Virus record (IMG/VR): IMGVR_UViG_3300009684_000040
Span: 1-54,336 of that record
DNA: 54,336 nt
From: a virus
Direction: 5' to 3' (one strand)
Both the position numbers and the translations under genes were made by a program. Below are positions 13,652-22,655 of this stretch, piece after piece; position 1 is the first letter of the stretch; each line of letters opens with the position of its first letter. The notes under the pieces were generated by a model. The model had not been told where the DNA came from. It saw nothing but the letters and a program-made list of their open reading frames with translations, and ran no database searches.

Positions 13652-16339
13652 ATGAGCGATCGCAGCATGGACAGGTTTGGTTACGCGGACAGGACGATCG
13701 CCAACCTGATGAGACCGCCAGAGGAAAAGGCGGAGAAGAGGAACCTTACCACCGCGGAGAAGGCGCAGGCTTTCCTTGAGGAGCAGCTACGCCAGATCAC
13801 CACCCCAGAGCGGGCACGCAGGCTCTCTATGACGGCCTTTGGCGGCCCCCAGAGTGGTATCCCTGGAGGTATGGGCGCAGTCGACTTCGTGCCGTTCCTA
13901 GGCTCTGCTAAGGGGGTTGAGGAGGGTGCTCGCGACGTTAACCAGGCCGCCTATGATCTGGAGTCTGGCCGGTATGGTGACGCCCTCCGCAACTATGGCT
14001 CTGCGGTCCTTGGCGTGTTACCGGGTGCTGTAGGGGCCATGAAGGTTGCTCCCGGTCTTGCCAAGGCAATCAAGGCGGCCCCACAGGATGAGGCTCTGAG
14101 GCTTGCCCAGTTCCGTGCAGCGTTACCACCGTCGCAGGGTGGGTTAGGGCTTCCGGCAGATAACACGCCAATCGAACGCGCCCAAGCAATGGGGTTTGAT
14201 TACGCTAGAAGAAGTAGAAATCCAAGTGAACCATTTAATGATGTTAATTACGCAATGTTTGCGGAACACAATGGGGATCCAGACGAGGCATTGGATAGAT
14301 TGCGTACATTTGGCAAAGGCCAATGGTTAGGAAGAGCCGAAGTCCCGGTTAAAGACATTCAAAAAGACATTGTTCGTTTAATTAAAAGAAGAGGGCTTAA
14401 CGAACCATATCAAACAACGGCGGCTAACTTGGCAAGAGAAGCCAATCCAACTGACATTGTGAACTCTGGCGGGATGTGGGACGCCCCAGAGATTGCAGAG
14501 GCGGTTGTTGAACACGCTAGGGATAAGGGAGTTGGGGGCGTATTCCTAAATGACGGCGCAATTATATGGGATCCCGAGTTAATACGGTCTCGTGAGGCGG
14601 CCTTTGATCCTTGGCGTAGAGACGCGGCAACTGCAGCAGCGTTCGGCGTAGCGGCTCCTGATTTGATGGCAAAAGAAAAGACAGAAAAGAAGCCTAAGAA
14701 AGATAAGGCTAAAGAAAAGGCCGCGGAGCCCCATATGGCTGATGGCGGTCAGGCAAGGAGTGGCCCGTCGATTGACCAGAAGATGCTTGATGAGGAGCTG
14801 CAACAGGTTCGCAACCGAAAGAAGGGTGGTGATCGCAAGGACCTCTCTGGCCTTGATGTAGCCGTAGCCAATCGGTTTGGGTTTGATCCTGAAGTGGAGC
14901 GCTTGGGTTTGCTGCCCTATCCGCGTGGGGCCCTGACGAAGGGTAGCAAGGTTGACTGGTCAGATTGGGTCGCGCCTCAGTTCGTATATGACGCGGCCAA
15001 GGCGTTCTCCCTGCCTGGCTACGCGGCGCAGGGTGGAGAGTATTCACCCGAGGATGTGGCGAACATGGCCGCAACTATTTCCGGCGGCGGGATGGCGTTT
15101 GGGGAAATCCCCGCTGGCGCATTAGGGATGGCGGCCAGATCAGTTCCAGATAAGGCATTGCCGTTAATGTTGCCCAGGGCCAAACCAAAGACCAAGGCTC
15201 AGATTGAAGAGCTTGCTAGGCGGGTTTCTGATCAGCAGCTTGGCGTTCACGTTACCCCGCCCAACTCAACAACCAACCTAGCCGGACGATCCAAAAAAGA
15301 AAGCAAACGTCTTGAGGCTCTGCCATATACGCTTGATCGTGACCCGTCAATACCAGAGCCAAAAGTCATTGAACCAAAGCTTGGGGATGTTATCGTTGGA
15401 TTCCCAGGCGATCAAACCGTTTCCAATGCAATATTGAGATCGGTAGGAGACATCAAAAACATTGACTCAAACCAAGAAGGCGGGTCAAGGTTTGCTTTAG
15501 GGCATCTGCAACTGCCTGAGGAGGTTAGGCCATTTTGGTCTTCAGGGGCAATTCCGGCTACTAACGTACAAAATAAAGTTGGAAGGATAGCCACACTATT
15601 TGATCCGGAGAACATATGGGGCAGCCACCTAGCGATGGGGCCGACATCAAATGACTTTGCAATGCACTTTGCAGACGCAAACTTAAAGTCTATTGACCTT
15701 TCTAAAATGACCGTTGATCAGATCAATGAGTTTGACAAAATCATATCTGACGGGTTTATCAAGAAAAACAAAAAGACAGGTAAGGCAGAGGTTTTTGCTT
15801 TTCCCGAATGGCCTGGTATTGCAAACCCAGAGGCGGCATATGAGGCAATGCGTCAAAACCCAGAAATGCGAAAGTGGTTTAACAGCAGAGCCAAGGTTCC
15901 AAAAATAACTGATTTGCTTAATATGCCGAAGGGGCAGGATATTCAATGGGCCATCACAGAACCAGACCTGAGGAACATGGAAATCAATATCACAGGGCAC
16001 ACAATGGGCCGATTAAAGCCCGGAGCCCCGCTGACTTCAATGGGGCTTCATCAAACATACTCTCATGAAATTCCTTCGGGCGGCGAGGTTGGTAGGCAAA
16101 GATATCTGACTCCATTTGTCTTGTCTCATCCTGACTCGGCCCAGCACATAGCATCAACTCAGAGACCAGCAGACTTTACCGGCACCATTCAAAAGGTATT
16201 CCCTCATCAAGTCGTCGACCGACAGTTACAGGATGAACTGGGTCAATACTATGAAATGATGAAGCGATTCACTGGAAAGAAGCGCGGTGGTTTGGTCAAG
16301 AAAGAATCCGAAGGCGCTCTATCCCTAATTACTGAGTGA
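13652..16339 (+). CDS. Large polyvalent-type protein between terminase and portal
   Basis: 895 residues, mosaic. Residues 60-140 hold hydrophobic helices around AVLGVLPGAVGAM. Residues about 168-330 end in IIWDPELIRSREAAFDPW, the closing motif I associate with ADP-ribosyltransferase-like domains of phage polyvalent proteins, although the usual HGT start is missing, so activity may be lost. A Lys-rich linker (KKPKKDKAKEK) and MADGGQARSG follow, then a second half repeats the pattern of a hydrophobic segment and an unknown C-terminal domain ending KKRGGLVKK. Two segments (about 14160-14480 and 15250-16330) are AT-richer than the rest, suggesting acquired modules. Possibly packaged in the virion and injected. 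Function unknown. Confidence 0.72.
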   Translation: MSDRSMDRFGYADRTIANLMRPPEEKAEKRNLTTAEKAQAFLEEQLRQITTPERARRLSMTAFGGPQSGIPGGMGAVDFVPFLGSAKGVEEGARDVNQAAYDLESGRYGDALRNYGSAVLGVLPGAVGAMKVAPGLAKAIKAAPQDEALRLAQFRAALPPSQGGLGLPADNTPIERAQAMGFDYARRSRNPSEPFNDVNYAMFAEHNGDPDEALDRLRTFGKGQWLGRAEVPVKDIQKDIVRLIKRRGLNEPYQTTAANLAREANPTDIVNSGGMWDAPEIAEAVVEHARDKGVGGVFLNDGAIIWDPELIRSREAAFDPWRRDAATAAAFGVAAPDLMAKEKTEKKPKKDKAKEKAAEPHMADGGQARSGPSIDQKMLDEELQQVRNRKKGGDRKDLSGLDVAVANRFGFDPEVERLGLLPYPRGALTKGSKVDWSDWVAPQFVYDAAKAFSLPGYAAQGGEYSPEDVANMAATISGGGMAFGEIPAGALGMAARSVPDKALPLMLPRAKPKTKAQIEELARRVSDQQLGVHVTPPNSTTNLAGRSKKESKRLEALPYTLDRDPSIPEPKVIEPKLGDVIVGFPGDQTVSNAILRSVGDIKNIDSNQEGGSRFALGHLQLPEEVRPFWSSGAIPATNVQNKVGRIATLFDPENIWGSHLAMGPTSNDFAMHFADANLKSIDLSKMTVDQINEFDKIISDGFIKKNKKTGKAEVFAFPEWPGIANPEAAYEAMRQNPEMRKWFNSRAKVPKITDLLNMPKGQDIQWAITEPDLRNMEINITGHTMGRLKPGAPLTSMGLHQTYSHEIPSGGEVGRQRYLTPFVLSHPDSAQHIASTQRPADFTGTIQKVFPHQVVDRQLQDELGQYYEMMKRFTGKKRGGLVKKESEGALSLITE

Positions 16340-16347
16340 GAAGCAAT

Positions 16348-18909
16348 ATGGCAACCCAGTTCCCCGTCGATCCGGAGTTCAACCGCTTCATTGAGGGCCA
16401 GCAGCAGGAGGAGCCTGAGCCGCTCGCTGATGACCTCTTCTCTGATGACGATACCGACATTGAGGAGCTTCCTGACGGCGGCGCTATCGTCAAGCAGACG
16501 ACTGAGGGCCCGATGGAGAACGAGGACTTCTATTCCAACCTCGCCGACGACTTCGACGTTGAGATGGATGATGACCTCGGCGGGCTAGCGCTAAGGTATG
16601 TCGAGCTTGTTGAGAAGGACAAGCGGGCGCGGCAAAAGCGTGACGAGCAGTATGAGGAGGGGATCCGCCGTACTGGTCTGGGTAACGATGCTCCTGGTGG
16701 CGCTAACTTCAGCGGGGCCAGCAAGGTAGTCCACCCGATCATGGCCGAGGCCTGCATTGACTTTGCCGCTCGAGCCGTTAAGGAGCTATTCCCGCCTGAC
16801 GGTCCGGTTCGCACCAACATCATCGGCGAGGTTGACGACGACAAGACTGCGGCCGCCGATCGCAAGCGTGACTTCATGAACTGGCAGCTTACTGACCAGA
16901 TTGAGGAGTTCCGCGACGAGCAAGAGCAGATGATGACGCAGCTTCCTCTGGGTGGCTCGCAGTACATGAAGCTCTGGTACGACGAGCGCAAGAAGCGTCC
17001 CTGTGCCGAGTTCCTCCCGATTGACAATGTGCTGCTGCCGTTTGCCGCGGTGAACTTCTATACCGCCCAGCGCGTGACCGAGGTGCAGGACATCACGCAG
17101 TATGAGTTCGAGCGGCGGGTTGCGTCTGGGTTGTACAAGGACATCGGCTGGCTATCCTCCGCGCACGAGCTGGAAGAGACCAAGGCGCAGAAGGCTACCG
17201 ACAAGATTGAGGGCCGATCCAAGGGTGAGAATGAAGACGGGATGCGCCGTATATTCCACATATATACCTGGCTCGAGCTAAAGAACGACAAGTACACAAA
17301 GGGTGAGTCTGCGCCCTACATCCTCATGATTGACGAGTACAACACCGAGGTCATTGGTCTGTACCGCAACTGGGAGGAGGGCGACGAGGCGATGACCAAG
17401 CTTGACTGGATCATCGAGTACAAGTTCATTCCTTGGCGTGGCGCGTATGCGATCGGTCTGCCACACCTCATTGGCGGCCTCTCCGCGGCCCTTACAGGCT
17501 CTCTAAGGGCTCTGCTGGACTCTGCCCACATCAACAACGCTGCGACGCTCCTAAAGCTTAAGGGCGCGAAGCTATCGGGTCAGTCTGTGCAGGTTGAGGT
17601 GACGCAGGTTGCCGAGATTGAGGCGGCCCCTGGCATTGACGACATCAAGAAGCTTGCGATGCCGATGCCGTTTAACCCTCCCTCGCCGGTGCTGATGGAG
17701 TTGCTGGGATGGTTAACGAACGCCGCTAAGGGTGTGGTGACGACGGCCGAGGAGAAGATAGCCGACGTTAACGCTCAGGCTCCGGTTGGCACGACGCAGG
17801 CCTTGATTGAGCAGGGTGCCGCGGTCTTCTCATCTATTCACGCTCGTCTTCATGCTAGCCAGAAACGGCTGTTGAAGGTGCTTGGGCGTATCAATCGCTG
17901 GTATCTGGAGGATATGCAGCGTGATGAGGTCGTGGAGGGGCTTGAGATTAGCCGTGACGACTTCCTAAAGGTCAGTGATGTGGTCCCGGTGAGTGACCCG
18001 CACATCTTCTCTGAGACGCAGCGCATGGCCCAGACGCAGGCTGTGATGGCGATCATGGAGAAGGCGCCTGATTTGTTCAATCGCCAGGCTGTTATTGAGC
18101 GGTTTTTGAAGCAGATCAAGGTTCCTAGCATCAATGAGTTGATGATTAAGAACCCTGAGCCGACGCTAACGGATGCCGCCAATGAGAATGTGGCGATGGC
18201 AAGCAATCAGATGGCTAAGGCGTTCCCTGAGCAGGACCATTTGGGGCATATTCAGGTGCATTTGGACTTTGCAAAGAACCCTGTTTACGGTTCAAACCCC
18301 TTAATTGCGCCTATTTACCTGCCAAAGGTCATAGATCATTTGCGCGAGCACATTGTCTTGTGGTATTTACATCGCATGAGCGGCTATGTTGAGAAAACAA
18401 CTGGAGAAAGTCCGGAAATTTACGAAAACATGGACAATCCTAGGCCGATGGACAAGATTTTTGGGGCTGTTTCTCAGCACGTCATGCTTGATACGCAAGA
18501 AACGCTCGCTGGGATCATGCCTGAGATACAAAAACTCATGCAGATGGCCGAGCAATACAAGCAGAAACCGGAAATGCCGCCTGATGCACAGGTGTTGATG
18601 CAAACGAGCATGGCGGAGACGCAGCGCAGAGCACAAAGAGACCAGCAAGAGATGCAGTTGAAGGCCCAAGAGATGCAGGCCGAGGCGTCAATGAAGACCC
18701 AGAAGATGCAGGCCGACTATGACCTGACTCAGCAGGAGTTGAAGTTGCGCTACGGCTCTAAGCAGCTTGATAACGACCTCAAGGAGCAGATTGAGGGGGC
18801 CAAATTGGAGCGGGATGCCGCGGCATTGAAGATTGACCAGGACAAGGTTGCGATTGAGATGGCTAAGGGTGGTTTAGTTCAACAAGGAGACGGCTATGGC
18901 AACGAGTGA
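16348..18909 (+). CDS. Portal protein
   Basis: 853 residues from ATG 16348 (a GTG at 16336 overlapping the previous stop is possible). After an acidic N terminus, a portal-like body follows (FSGASKVVHPIMAEACIDFA, then WRGAYAIGLPHLIGGLSAAL and LRALLDSAHINN), ending in a long Gln-rich coiled coil (residues 735-840) and the tag MAKGGLVQQGDG. It is large, as in podovirus-type portals. The dodecameric portal sits at one capsid vertex and is the channel for DNA. Position after terL supports the call. Confidence 0.85.
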   Translation: MATQFPVDPEFNRFIEGQQQEEPEPLADDLFSDDDTDIEELPDGGAIVKQTTEGPMENEDFYSNLADDFDVEMDDDLGGLALRYVELVEKDKRARQKRDEQYEEGIRRTGLGNDAPGGANFSGASKVVHPIMAEACIDFAARAVKELFPPDGPVRTNIIGEVDDDKTAAADRKRDFMNWQLTDQIEEFRDEQEQMMTQLPLGGSQYMKLWYDERKKRPCAEFLPIDNVLLPFAAVNFYTAQRVTEVQDITQYEFERRVASGLYKDIGWLSSAHELEETKAQKATDKIEGRSKGENEDGMRRIFHIYTWLELKNDKYTKGESAPYILMIDEYNTEVIGLYRNWEEGDEAMTKLDWIIEYKFIPWRGAYAIGLPHLIGGLSAALTGSLRALLDSAHINNAATLLKLKGAKLSGQSVQVEVTQVAEIEAAPGIDDIKKLAMPMPFNPPSPVLMELLGWLTNAAKGVVTTAEEKIADVNAQAPVGTTQALIEQGAAVFSSIHARLHASQKRLLKVLGRINRWYLEDMQRDEVVEGLEISRDDFLKVSDVVPVSDPHIFSETQRMAQTQAVMAIMEKAPDLFNRQAVIERFLKQIKVPSINELMIKNPEPTLTDAANENVAMASNQMAKAFPEQDHLGHIQVHLDFAKNPVYGSNPLIAPIYLPKVIDHLREHIVLWYLHRMSGYVEKTTGESPEIYENMDNPRPMDKIFGAVSQHVMLDTQETLAGIMPEIQKLMQMAEQYKQKPEMPPDAQVLMQTSMAETQRRAQRDQQEMQLKAQEMQAEASMKTQKMQADYDLTQQELKLRYGSKQLDNDLKEQIEGAKLERDAAALKIDQDKVAIEMAKGGLVQQGDGYGNE

Positions 18910-19045
18910 TCAGGAGCAGCGTGGGGTTAACGTGCCCCAGCACAAGCGGATGGCGATGGGCGAGAAGCTTGACGGCAAGAGTATGAAGGGCGGCGAGAAA
19001 GAGCCGGCAAAGGGTGGGCTGCAACAGGCAAAGGAAAAGAAATGA
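18896..19045 (+). CDS. Small basic hypothetical protein
   Basis: 49 residues, AAGGAG 6 bases before ATG, overlapping the portal end by 14 bases. Lys/Gly-rich (KSMKGGEKEPAKGGLQQ), carrying the KGG motif seen in several virion proteins here. Probably a virion accessory protein; no family recognised. Confidence 0.62.
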   Translation: MATSDQEQRGVNVPQHKRMAMGEKLDGKSMKGGEKEPAKGGLQQAKEKK

Positions 19046-19221
19046 AGTTCGTTTCTGATCTGATTGATTTGATTGATGAGCAGCAAACATTCGTGTCCGA
19101 GTCTATGTTGGCGGGCGCGAATTCTTGGGAGGCGTATCAGCGTCTAGTTGGGCAAAACATTGGCCTGCAGATGGCGCTCGATTTTATTAACAACTTGCTT
19201 GAGGATGGAGATGCAAACTAA
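19042..19221 (+). CDS. Small helical protein near portal
   Basis: 59 residues, ATGA-coupled to the gene before it, with AAAGGAAAAG ahead. Helical and acidic (FVSDLIDLIDEQQTF, then SWEAYQRLVGQNIG). Short helical proteins in this position occur in many podovirus-like phages, but I cannot assign a role. Confidence 0.68.
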   Translation: MKFVSDLIDLIDEQQTFVSESMLAGANSWEAYQRLVGQNIGLQMALDFINNLLEDGDAN

Positions 19222-19621
19222 CGATCTGGAATGGGCTTTCCCATCGGTAGAACCGGGGGCGCGACCTGCTGGCGGACGGATTCTGGTCCAACTGCGGCGG
19301 ACGAAGCGTAAGACGGCGGGTGCGGGAATCATTCTCGTAGAGGAGACGAAGGAGACGGAGAAGTGGAACAACATGGTGGCTAAGGTCATCGCGTTGGGCC
19401 CCCTAGCCTTCTGCCACCGCGACACGCAGAAACCTTGGCCGGAAGGCGCATGGTGCAACGTGGGCGATTTTGTCCGAGTGCCTAAGTGGGGCGGGGATCG
19501 ATGGGAGATTCCTGTGCCTGGCGAGGACGGCGAAGACCCGGCCCTTTTTGCCATTTTCAACGATCACGAGGTTATTGCGATCGTTACCGGCAACCCTCTT
19601 GATATGAAGGCGTTTGTATGA
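19211..19621 (+). CDS. GroES-like co-chaperonin
   Basis: 136 residues from ATG 19211 (GAGG 6 bases ahead). Order of GroES features: RPAGGRILVQL (N-terminal strand), TKRKTAGAGIILVEET (mobile loop that contacts GroEL), VAKVIALGP (barrel strand), VGDFVRVPKWGGDRWEI (matching GDxVxxxKxGG). It is longer than bacterial GroES (about 97 residues) owing to an insert near residues 66-80. Phage co-chaperonins such as T4 gp31 replace host GroES to fold the capsid protein. The place between portal and scaffold/capsid fits that role. Confidence 0.85.
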   Translation: MQTNDLEWAFPSVEPGARPAGGRILVQLRRTKRKTAGAGIILVEETKETEKWNNMVAKVIALGPLAFCHRDTQKPWPEGAWCNVGDFVRVPKWGGDRWEIPVPGEDGEDPALFAIFNDHEVIAIVTGNPLDMKAFV

Positions 19622-20472
19622 CGGACGAAATTCAAGACATTGTTGACGTGGTGGAGGAAACCGACGGCTCCGTTGTCGCTGAGATTCCCCACGAGAGTGA
19701 GCCTCAAGAAGAGCCGTCTTCGGAACTAGCGGAGCAGAACCGCAACCGCCGCAAGGAGAAGAAGGAGCGGTATAAGCGTATCAACGAGGAGAAGGATACG
19801 CAGCTTGAGCTTTTGCAGCGCCAGAACCGTGAGCTGCTCGAGCGCCTAACCGCTGTAGAGCGCCGTGGTGTCCAGTCCGAGGTCTCTTCGATGGAGAAGA
19901 AGATCCAGGACGAGGAGGAGCGCTACAAGTGGGCCCAGGATCAGATGAAGAAGGCGATGGGTGAGCTTGACGGGGAGACCTTCGTTAGCGCCCAGCAGGT
20001 TCAGGCCGACGCCGAGAAGAAGCTTGAGTATTGGCGCTGGAAGAAGCAAAACACCATTGAGCAGGCTGAGGCACCTCCGAAGGCAGATCCAAAGGTTATC
20101 AATTACGCAAACCAATGGATGTCAAAGAATAAGTGGTATGACCCTAACGGCAATGATTCGGATAGTGAGATTGCCCGCGTAATTGACGCCCAATTGGTAA
20201 AGGAAAACTATGATCCTGCCTCTGCCGAGTATTGGGAAGAATTGGATGCTCGCGTGAAGGAGCGCATTCCGCGTCGCCAGAGCAGGCCTAGGAGCGTCGT
20301 AACGGGCTCAGAGAGGGAGACCGCATCCGAGAAGGACGGTAACTCTTTCTACATTAGCCCTGAGCGCGTTAGGGCTATGAAGGAGGCTGGATTTTGGGAC
20401 GACCCCAAGATGCGGTCAAAGATGATCAAGCGATTTGCAGAGTGGAATCGAAACAATCGGGAAAATGACTAA
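19618..20472 (+). CDS. Capsid assembly scaffolding protein
   Basis: 284 residues, highly charged. Residues 38-145 are a long coiled coil (ELAEQNRNRRKEKKERYKRI at the start, then many Glu/Lys heptads), and the C terminus is basic and helical (RAMKEAGFWDDPKMRSKM). Scaffolds of this kind line the growing procapsid and leave it. It precedes the capsid genes, overlapping the GroES-like gene by ATGA. Confidence 0.8.
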   Translation: MTDEIQDIVDVVEETDGSVVAEIPHESEPQEEPSSELAEQNRNRRKEKKERYKRINEEKDTQLELLQRQNRELLERLTAVERRGVQSEVSSMEKKIQDEEERYKWAQDQMKKAMGELDGETFVSAQQVQADAEKKLEYWRWKKQNTIEQAEAPPKADPKVINYANQWMSKNKWYDPNGNDSDSEIARVIDAQLVKENYDPASAEYWEELDARVKERIPRRQSRPRSVVTGSERETASEKDGNSFYISPERVRAMKEAGFWDDPKMRSKMIKRFAEWNRNNREND

Positions 20473-20474
20473 AA

Positions 20475-21017
20475 ATGGATGCTAGAATTAAGAAACCGTT
20501 ATCTCTTGGCGGACGCGAAACTCGTGCTAGCGAGGACGCATCAAGGGCTCCTGTAGAGGAGAAGTTCGTCTCAACGCAAGAACGTCGGAAGATGTGGAGC
20601 GATGAGTGGACACAAAGTGCGCTGCCAAAAGTGCCTGAGCTTCCGGGATGGCATCTTTGCTGGCTATCGACAACTAACTCTTACGACAGTATTGATAAGC
20701 GGATTCGTCTTGGGTACGTTCCTGTTAGGGCAGATGAGTTACCTGGGTTTGAGAATTACCGCGTAAAGGCTGGCGAGCAAATCGGACACGTTGCCTGCAA
20801 CGAAATGGTTTTATACAAAATCCCTATGGACTTGTATCAAGACATTATGTTGCAAATGCACCATGAGATGCCAAACGACGAGGCGGATAAGATTCGCGTC
20901 CAAGTTGAAAATCTTCAGGGTGCTCGTGACAGTTCCGGCAAGAGTCTGGGTCGGGTAGAGGGCGAAGGGTTTGGCGAATTCGACCGAAATGTAAGAACCC
21001 CCGTATTTGCGGGATAA
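20475..21017 (+). CDS. Hypothetical virion-associated protein
   Basis: 180 residues between scaffold and capsid genes, mixed alpha/beta (LPGWHLCWLSTTNSYDSIDK, ENYRVKAGEQIGHVACNEM). Its location suggests a head protein or assembly factor. No family recognised, but the same gene position is occupied in other podovirus-like genomes. Confidence 0.68.
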   Translation: MDARIKKPLSLGGRETRASEDASRAPVEEKFVSTQERRKMWSDEWTQSALPKVPELPGWHLCWLSTTNSYDSIDKRIRLGYVPVRADELPGFENYRVKAGEQIGHVACNEMVLYKIPMDLYQDIMLQMHHEMPNDEADKIRVQVENLQGARDSSGKSLGRVEGEGFGEFDRNVRTPVFAG

Positions 21018-21034
21018 CTTTTAGGAGTAATGCT

Positions 21035-21661
21035 ATGTCAGCAAATAGTGCTCCGTTCGGCCTGCGTCCGGCGTTCCACCCTTCCGGTCTGGATCGTGCC
21101 CAAGCGCTTGCTGGCGGTATTGCCTCGGCTTATAACACCGATATTCTCAAGGGTGCTCCGGTTAAGCAGAACACGAGCGGTAACATCGTTCTGGCTGCTG
21201 CATCGGATGCAATTCTCGGCGCATTCTCTGGCGTGGAGTGGACTGATACAACGGGCCGCCGTCGTGTCTCCAACTACTGGCCGGCGAACACTGCCTACCA
21301 AACCGGATCCTGTGTCGCCTATTTCTATAGCGATCCCAACATCGTTTACGAAATCCAGACCGATGCAACGATCACTCAGGCCTCTATCGGCGACGAGTAC
21401 GACTTCTCGGCTAGCACGGGCTTTACGGTCTCTAGCGGTTCCACGACCACTGGACTGTCCACGGCTGGCTTGGGCGTTTCTACCGCTGCTGGCGCTGCCG
21501 GAACTGGCGTGATGCGTGTTGTTGATTTGGCTCCCTACACCGACAACGCATGGGGTGATGCGTATGTGGTTGTGCGGGTTCAGATCGCCAAGCACCAGTA
21601 CGCTTCGATTAACGTGTCGTCGAATGCGGCGTCCACTGCGGCCTACCCGGCTGCGCTGTAA
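21035..21661 (+). CDS. Capsid decoration or minor head protein
   Basis: 208 residues starting SANSAPFGLRPAFHPSG, a beginning I know from decoration proteins placed just before the major capsid gene. Beta-rich, Ala/Thr/Ser-rich (TTTGLSTAGLGVSTAAGAAG), no charge clusters. GGAG 9 bases ahead. Likely binds the outside of the mature capsid to stabilise it. Confidence 0.72.
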   Translation: MSANSAPFGLRPAFHPSGLDRAQALAGGIASAYNTDILKGAPVKQNTSGNIVLAAASDAILGAFSGVEWTDTTGRRRVSNYWPANTAYQTGSCVAYFYSDPNIVYEIQTDATITQASIGDEYDFSASTGFTVSSGSTTTGLSTAGLGVSTAAGAAGTGVMRVVDLAPYTDNAWGDAYVVVRVQIAKHQYASINVSSNAASTAAYPAAL

Positions 21662-21676
21662 TAGGAGGACTGAATC

Positions 21677-22591
21677 ATGGCAGCTCCAATGCGTAGTACT
21701 GACTTTCGGAGCATCGTTGAGCCAATTCTCAATGAGTGCTTCGATGGAGTCTATGACCAACGTACCGATGAATGGTCGCGGGTTTTCCGTGAGCAGACCG
21801 GTATCCCCCGCAACTACCACGAGGAACCGGTCCTTTACGGTTTCGGCGCGGCTCCACAACTGCCTGACGGGACCCCGGTTTCGTATCAGCAGGGTGGTGT
21901 GCTCTTCCTCAAGCGCTATGTGTACAACGTCTATGGCTTGGCGTTTGCACTGACCAAGGTGCTTGTTGAGGACGGCGACCATATCCGTATCGGCCAGGTT
22001 TACTCGCGTCACCTTGCTCAGTCTTTGATTGAGACGAAGGAGACTCTGGCTGCAAACGTGCTTAACCGTGCGTTTAACTCCAGCTATCCTGGCGGTGACG
22101 GTGTTGCGCTTAACTCCAACTCGCACCCGCTCGTTAGCGGCACCTTCAGCAACCTGTTGACGACCGCGGCAAACCTGTCGCAGACCTCGCTTGAGCAGAT
22201 GTTGATCCAGATCCGTCAGGCTGTGGACAACAACGGTAAGAAGATTCGTCTGGTCCCACGCCAGTTGGTTGTGGCTCCCGGCAACGTCTTCCAGGCCGAG
22301 GTTCTGTTGAAGTCTGTTCTGCGTTCGGGCAGCGCCAACAACGACATCAACCCGGTCAAGTCGATTGGGCTGTTGGACGAAGGCGCGGCTGTTCTCTCGC
22401 GTTTGACCTCCGCCACTGCATGGTGGGTTCAGACCGACGCTCCAGAGGGCATGAAGCTCCTGATGCGCCGCAAGCTTGAGAAGACGATGGAAGGCGACTT
22501 TGAAACCGACTCAATGCGCTACAAGGCAACTGAGCGTTACGACCTCGGATTCACGGACCCAAGGGCGATGTACGGAACTCCAGGTGTTTGA
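21677..22591 (+). CDS. Major capsid protein (HK97-like fold probable)
   Basis: 304 residues. N-terminal helix region (SIVEPILNECFDGVYD), spine helix KETLAANVLNRAFN (about 117-130), and LEQMLIQIRQAVD followed by RLVPRQLVVAPGNVFQAEVLL, the pattern of Mu-like HK97-fold capsid proteins. It ends RYDLGFTDPRAMYGTPGV. A GC-rich hairpin follows. Builds the icosahedral shell; the fold is inferred from order and pattern. Confidence 0.85.
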   Translation: MAAPMRSTDFRSIVEPILNECFDGVYDQRTDEWSRVFREQTGIPRNYHEEPVLYGFGAAPQLPDGTPVSYQQGGVLFLKRYVYNVYGLAFALTKVLVEDGDHIRIGQVYSRHLAQSLIETKETLAANVLNRAFNSSYPGGDGVALNSNSHPLVSGTFSNLLTTAANLSQTSLEQMLIQIRQAVDNNGKKIRLVPRQLVVAPGNVFQAEVLLKSVLRSGSANNDINPVKSIGLLDEGAAVLSRLTSATAWWVQTDAPEGMKLLMRRKLEKTMEGDFETDSMRYKATERYDLGFTDPRAMYGTPGV

Positions 22592-22597
22592 CGACAC

Positions 22598-22622
22598 GGG
22601 GGGCTAATCACCCCCCTCTTTG
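22598..22622 (+). terminator. Hairpin terminator or attenuator after the capsid gene
   Basis: Perfect stem of six G (22598-22603) with six C (22611-22616), 7-base loop CTAATCA, then TCTTTG. The U-run is weak, so it may only partly stop transcription, raising capsid over downstream genes. Confidence 0.55.
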
Positions 22623-22655
22623 AATTTACTGGTCAAGCTTTTCAAGGAGAAGACC

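Noticed and set aside
21038-22126. A 362-residue antisense frame over the decoration and capsid genes
   Set aside because: It mirrors two well supported sense genes with RBSs; the product is Arg/Val/His-rich without any family pattern. Shadow frame.
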